Part shown: positions 60,952-64,000 of the stretch, piece by piece
How the letters are laid out: every line of letters begins with the position of its first letter
Position numbering within the stretch: the first letter of the stretch is position 1
Source: Pseudoxanthobacter soli DSM 19599
GTDB taxonomy: Bacteria > Pseudomonadota > Alphaproteobacteria > Rhizobiales > Segnochrobactraceae
Reading direction: 5' to 3'
Assembly: GCF_900148505.1 (NCBI RefSeq)
Contig: NZ_FRXO01000002.1
Coordinates: 310,001-374,000, forward strand
DNA: 64,000 bases
Translations under genes and position numbers: made by a program
The notes under the pieces: generated by a model
Seen by the model: only the letters and a program-made list of their open reading frames with translations
Databases searched by the model: none
Told to the model about the DNA's origin: nothing

Positions 60952-62022
60952 TCAGCCCCCGATCATCTCCCGCGGATCGAAATTCACGATGACATCCTTC
61001 CAGGTGTCGTATTTCTCCAGCGGCAGCTTGTAGGGCTGGCACTTCAGCACCGCAACGCGGGCGCTCAGCACCGCCGACTGGAACGCCGGATTGCCGCTCG
61101 AGTTCACGACCTTCGGCGTGCCGAGGAGCGTTCCATCGGGGTTCAGGTGGATTTCCAGCCGCACCACGAGATCGTTCGCATCCATCACGCCACCCTCGAA
61201 GCGCCAGCACTGGGCGATCTGGCCGCGCAGGGCGTCGAGTTCGGTCTGGCTCAGCTTGCCGCTGCCCTTGCCCTTCGGGGCGCCGAGCGCGACGGGGTCC
61301 TTCGCCGATGCCGTGCCGCCGCCCGAGGGCGCAGCCTTGTTCAGAAGCGCGGCGATGTTATCCGAGAAGTTCTTGGTCTCGGCCTTGTCCGGCTTCTGCG
61401 TCGTATCGGTCTTCTTGGCGTCGGACTTGGGCGTCGGTTTCGGCGGCGTCGGCTTGGCCTGCGGCACGACGGGCTTCGGCGGCGCGGGCGTGGCGTTCGC
61501 CTGCTGCTGGGCGTCCTGCGGCGTTTCCTGAGGCGCGGGATCGGGCGTCGGCTCGGGCGGGGCCGGATCCGGTGTTTCGGCGGGCGGCGGCGGAGGCTCG
61601 GCGGCGGGCTTCGCCGCGGCCTGCTGCTCGGCCGGCGGCGGAGGCGGCGGCGTGGGATCGGTAACCGGCGCGGGATCGGGCGACGGCGGCGGCGGCGGTG
61701 CCTCGGTCGCCGGCGTCACGGCGCGCTCGGCCGGCTTCGGCGTCGGGGGCGCATCGAGCGTCTTGGTCGCGTCGCCGACATCCTCGCCGGGACGGTCCTT
61801 GTGCGCGGTCTCGACAGGCGATGCCTGCGCGGCATCGGTCTTCGGCGCGCTCTTGGAGCCCTTGTGGATGTTGGTGACATCGGAGATCGGCACGAGATCG
61901 ACCGGCAGCGCGTCGACCGGCGCGGACGGCAGCGCATCGGGCGACGGCAACGCCACCGTCAGCCATACCAGGATGGCGACGTGCGCAACGGTCGAAATGG
62001 TGGCTCCGGGATCGAGACGCAT
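60952..62022 (-). CDS. tolA: TolA-like protein (TonB/TolA C-terminal domain)
   Basis: 356 aa. One N-terminal membrane helix (ISTVAHVAILVWLTVALP), then about 200 residues of Pro/Ala/Lys/Glu-rich periplasm-spanning sequence, and a C-terminal domain of about 95 residues (LDALRGQIAQCWRFEGG onward, with CQPYKLP). It connects TolQR in the inner membrane with TolB-Pal. The extended part is Pro-rich rather than the helical Lys/Ala/Glu type of enterobacteria, as is common in Alphaproteobacteria. It starts 3 bp after the tolR stop. Confidence 0.93.
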   Translation of the reverse strand: MRLDPGATISTVAHVAILVWLTVALPSPDALPSAPVDALPVDLVPISDVTNIHKGSKSAPKTDAAQASPVETAHKDRPGEDVGDATKTLDAPPTPKPAERAVTPATEAPPPPPSPDPAPVTDPTPPPPPPAEQQAAAKPAAEPPPPPAETPDPAPPEPTPDPAPQETPQDAQQQANATPAPPKPVVPQAKPTPPKPTPKSDAKKTDTTQKPDKAETKNFSDNIAALLNKAAPSGGGTASAKDPVALGAPKGKGSGKLSQTELDALRGQIAQCWRFEGGVMDANDLVVRLEIHLNPDGTLLGTPKVVNSSGNPAFQSAVLSARVAVLKCQPYKLPLEKYDTWKDVIVNFDPREMIGG

Positions 62023-62025
62023 CGA

Positions 62026-62478
62026 TCAGCCGCCCTGCTCCTCCAAGGTCACGAGACCGATGCGGCGGAAGCCCGCCGCACTCAGCCGTCCCATCACCTG
62101 CATGATGGTGCCGTAGTCAGAGCTCTTGTCGCCGCGCACGAAGATGCGCTCGTCGTAGCCCTGCGTGGCGATGGCCTGCAGCTTAGGAACCAGTTCTTCC
62201 GCCGTGATCGGCGTGTCCTGGAGGAATATCTCGCCGTCCGGCTTGATCGAGACGGTGATCGGTTCCTGATCGTCCTGCATCGGCTTGGCACGCGATTGCG
62301 GCAGATCGATGGGAACGCCGACCGTCAGCAGCGGCGCGGACACCATGAAGACGATAAGCAGCACCAGCATCACGTCGACGAGCGGCGTGACGTTGATCTC
62401 GCTCATCACCCGGCGGCGATACCGACGGCGACGCCGTCCCCCGCCACCGCCGCCGCCCATGTCGACACCGGCACCCAT
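62026..62478 (-). CDS. tolR: Tol-Pal system protein TolR (ExbD family)
   Basis: 150 aa. A glycine/arginine-rich N-terminus ([16 protein letters not shown]) precedes the single membrane helix [18 protein letters not shown], which contains the proton-path Asp. The periplasmic domain ends [19 protein letters not shown]. With TolQ it forms the proton-driven motor that energises TolA. It lies immediately downstream of tolQ (1 bp between stop and start). Confidence 0.95.
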   Translation of the reverse strand: MGAGVDMGGGGGGGRRRRRYRRRVMSEINVTPLVDVMLVLLIVFMVSAPLLTVGVPIDLPQSRAKPMQDDQEPITVSIKPDGEIFLQDTPITAEELVPKLQAIATQGYDERIFVRGDKSSDYGTIMQVMGRLSAAGFRRIGLVTLEEQGG

Positions 62479-62479
62479 G

Positions 62480-63193
62480 TCACATCCGCTCGTCGATCTG
62501 CCGCGACAGGATGGCCGCGAACTCGTCGGCGAAGCCTTCCATGCGGCCGCCGAGTTCGCCGACTTCCGCCGAGAGCTTGTTGTAGGCGATGACCGCCGGG
62601 ATGGCGGCGACGAGGCCGAGCGCGGTCGCGAACAGCGCCTCCGCGATGCCGGGCGCCACCACCGCGAGGTTGGTGTTCTTGGAAGCGGCGATCGCCTGGA
62701 ACGACGTCATGATGCCCCAAACCGTGCCGAACAGACCGATGAACGGCCCGGCCGAACCGACGGTCGCGAGCACGAGCAGCCGCCTTTCCAGCCGCTCCAT
62801 CTCCCGCGCGATGGAGACGTTCATGACGCGGTCGATGCGCTGGGTGAGCGAGGCGAGCGCCGGACGCTGGCCTTCATGGCTCCGCTTCCACTCGCGCATC
62901 GCGGCGACGAACAGCGCGCCGAGGCCGGCATTCGCCCGGCCGGAGAGGCTGCGATAAAGTTCTTCAAGCGATTGGCCGGACCAGAACGCCTCTTCGAACA
63001 TGTTCATCTGCCGCCGCGTGCGGGTGATGAGCAGTTGCTTGTCGATGATGATCGCCCAGCACCAGATGGAGGCGAACAGCAGGCCCAGCATCACGACTTT
63101 CACGATGATGTGGGCCTGGAGGAACAGACCGATCAGCGAAATATCGCCGGTCGGAGCGGCGAGCGCTTCGCTGGCCACGTCAGCGGGATTCAT
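62480..63193 (-). CDS. tolQ: Tol-Pal system protein TolQ (ExbB family)
   Basis: 237 aa inner-membrane protein with three helices. The first is [19 protein letters not shown]. The conserved second and third are [19 protein letters not shown] and [20 protein letters not shown]. The ATG at 63193 ([13 protein letters not shown]) is used; the upstream frame is His-rich and non-conserved. It is the first tol gene here. YbgC, often just upstream of tolQ, is absent, and the next gene is divergent. Confidence 0.95.
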   Translation of the reverse strand: MNPADVASEALAAPTGDISLIGLFLQAHIIVKVVMLGLLFASIWCWAIIIDKQLLITRTRRQMNMFEEAFWSGQSLEELYRSLSGRANAGLGALFVAAMREWKRSHEGQRPALASLTQRIDRVMNVSIAREMERLERRLLVLATVGSAGPFIGLFGTVWGIMTSFQAIAASKNTNLAVVAPGIAEALFATALGLVAAIPAVIAYNKLSAEVGELGGRMEGFADEFAAILSRQIDERM

Positions 63194-63530
63194 GGTCTGA
63201 TCGACCTCGTGATGGTGGTCGTGAACAAGAACGAGTGTGGTGGGCGGCGACCCCGAACGGTCTTCGGCACCGTTTCGGACCTGACCCGCCGCGTCGGCAC
63301 CCTGACGCGGCACGAGTCGGATCCGCGCCTAAAGAATCGAGGTCTGTGTTTCCCGTCAATCGTGTCGAAAATTGGATCTTGCGTCGAAATCGCATGTGCA
63401 ATGGGCGCCTGTGCTTCCGATGCCACTGCCGGCGACCCGAACGCAGTGTTTCCTTGCGGCTCCGCTGCATTTCACCGTAGATGGCGAATCACGACCGCCC
63501 CGCCGCGGCGATTCATGCAGGGCCACGGCT
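63194..63530. other. Divergent intergenic region, tolQ / acyltransferase
   Basis: 337 bp holding the tol promoter candidate. No gene was recognised, and no clear promoter for the plus-strand acyltransferase. Confidence 0.4.
63331..63359 (-). promoter_or_regulatory. Candidate promoter of the tol operon
   Basis: On the minus strand TTGACG (63359-63354), a 17-bp spacer and TTCTTT (63336-63331). The -35 is good and the -10 weak. The leader would be about 130 nt. Confidence 0.35.
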
Positions 63531-64000
63531 ATGCTCGTTTCGATCCAGATTCTCCGGGCGATCGCCGCGTTGCTCATCGTCGTGCTGCACGCCTACATCT
63601 CGGTCGTGAACCGCACCGGCGTCGTCGATCCGGCCTATCCGCGCATCGAATATGGCGGTTTCGGCGTCGACATCTTCTTCGTCATCTCCGGCTTCATCAT
63701 GGTGGTGTCGTCGCAGCGCATGTTCGAGCGACCGGGAGCGATCGGGGACTTCCTCGCCCGCCGCCTGATGCGCATCGTGCCGCTCTACTGGACCGCCACT
63801 TTGGCTTTCGCAGCCGCCATTCTGGCGTTCTCGCGCAGCACAGAGCTGGTGACGTGGTCGAGCCTCGCCCATTCCCTGCTGTTCGTTCCCCAGGACGGCA
63901 CCCTCGGGCCGATCATCACCGTCGGCTGGACGCTGAACTACGAGATGCTGTTCTACGTCCTGTTCGCCTGCGCGCTGGTGCTGCCGCGCCTCTATGCGGT
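63531..64000 (+). CDS. Acyltransferase-3 (OafA/YrhL-like) membrane protein, 3' end outside window
   Basis: The first 156 residues are present and the frame is open at the window end. It begins MLVSIQILRAIAALLIVVLH with the conserved RAIAALLIVVLHA pattern, followed by GGFGVDIFFVISGFIM, RRLMRIVPLYW and VGWTLNYEMLFYVLFA, the hallmarks of acyltransferase family 3. These multi-helix inner-membrane enzymes transfer acetyl or other acyl groups to sugars of O-antigen, exopolysaccharide or Nod-type molecules. The acceptor is unknown. Confidence 0.9.
   Translation, partial: MLVSIQILRAIAALLIVVLHAYISVVNRTGVVDPAYPRIEYGGFGVDIFFVISGFIMVVSSQRMFERPGAIGDFLARRLMRIVPLYWTATLAFAAAILAFSRSTELVTWSSLAHSLLFVPQDGTLGPIITVGWTLNYEMLFYVLFACALVLPRLYA

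Overview
The window looks like chromosomal core sequence from an alphaproteobacterium of the Hyphomicrobiales (Rhizobiales) type. The signs are high GC, a complete aerobic-type cobalamin cluster headed by cobW-cobN, an alphaproteobacterial tol-pal/tilS/ftsH block, choline uptake genes of the choXWV kind, and an lspA-lipoprotein-M16-M16 run. The assignment rests on gene content and order only. No rRNA, tRNA, CRISPR array, transposase or phage gene was seen.

Layout. 1-4.9 kb: end of psuG, a short NAD-malic enzyme, pyruvate:quinone oxidoreductase and a coupled GNAT enzyme. 4.9-8.1 kb (minus): a large protein fusing a complete endonuclease Q-like PHP nuclease to a UvrD-type helicase, the most unusual gene here. 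8.4-9.4 kb: a PfkB-family (adenosine) kinase. 9.4-25.3 kb: cobalamin corrin-ring synthesis. A B12 riboswitch drives cobW-cobN-cobG-cobH-cobI-cobJ on the minus strand; cobL-cobE-cobM and cobA-cobB follow on the same strand, with cobK and cbiD inserted on the plus strand. CbiD appears to stand in for CobF. 25.4-35 kb: patatin-like hydrolase, acetoacetate decarboxylase, an orphan PstS-like protein, an MsbA-like exporter, a soluble chemoreceptor and acetoacetyl-CoA synthetase. 35.3-43 kb: choline import (choXWV, minus) divergent from the glycine-betaine pathway (betI, betB, betA, plus). betI and betB share one uninterrupted reading frame, and the region between the divergent arms carries three similar BetI-box-like dyads and a cluster of hairpins. 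43.3-52.8 kb: ileS, lspA, an envelope lipoprotein, two M16 peptidase-family proteins, a GlpR-type regulator and a small DUF1272 protein. 52.9-63.2 kb (minus, listed in transcription order): tolQ-tolR-tolA-tolB-pal, a LysE exporter, cpoB, tilS and ftsH. The window ends inside an acyltransferase-3 gene.

How the genes work together. Choline enters through ChoXWV and is oxidised by BetA and BetB to glycine betaine under BetI control. The cob genes convert uroporphyrinogen III to the cobalt-inserted corrin ring. Tol-Pal and CpoB maintain the envelope, while LspA matures lipoproteins. A family of roughly 100-120 bp palindromic intergenic elements occurs at four places and in several cases supplies the stop codons of flanking genes.
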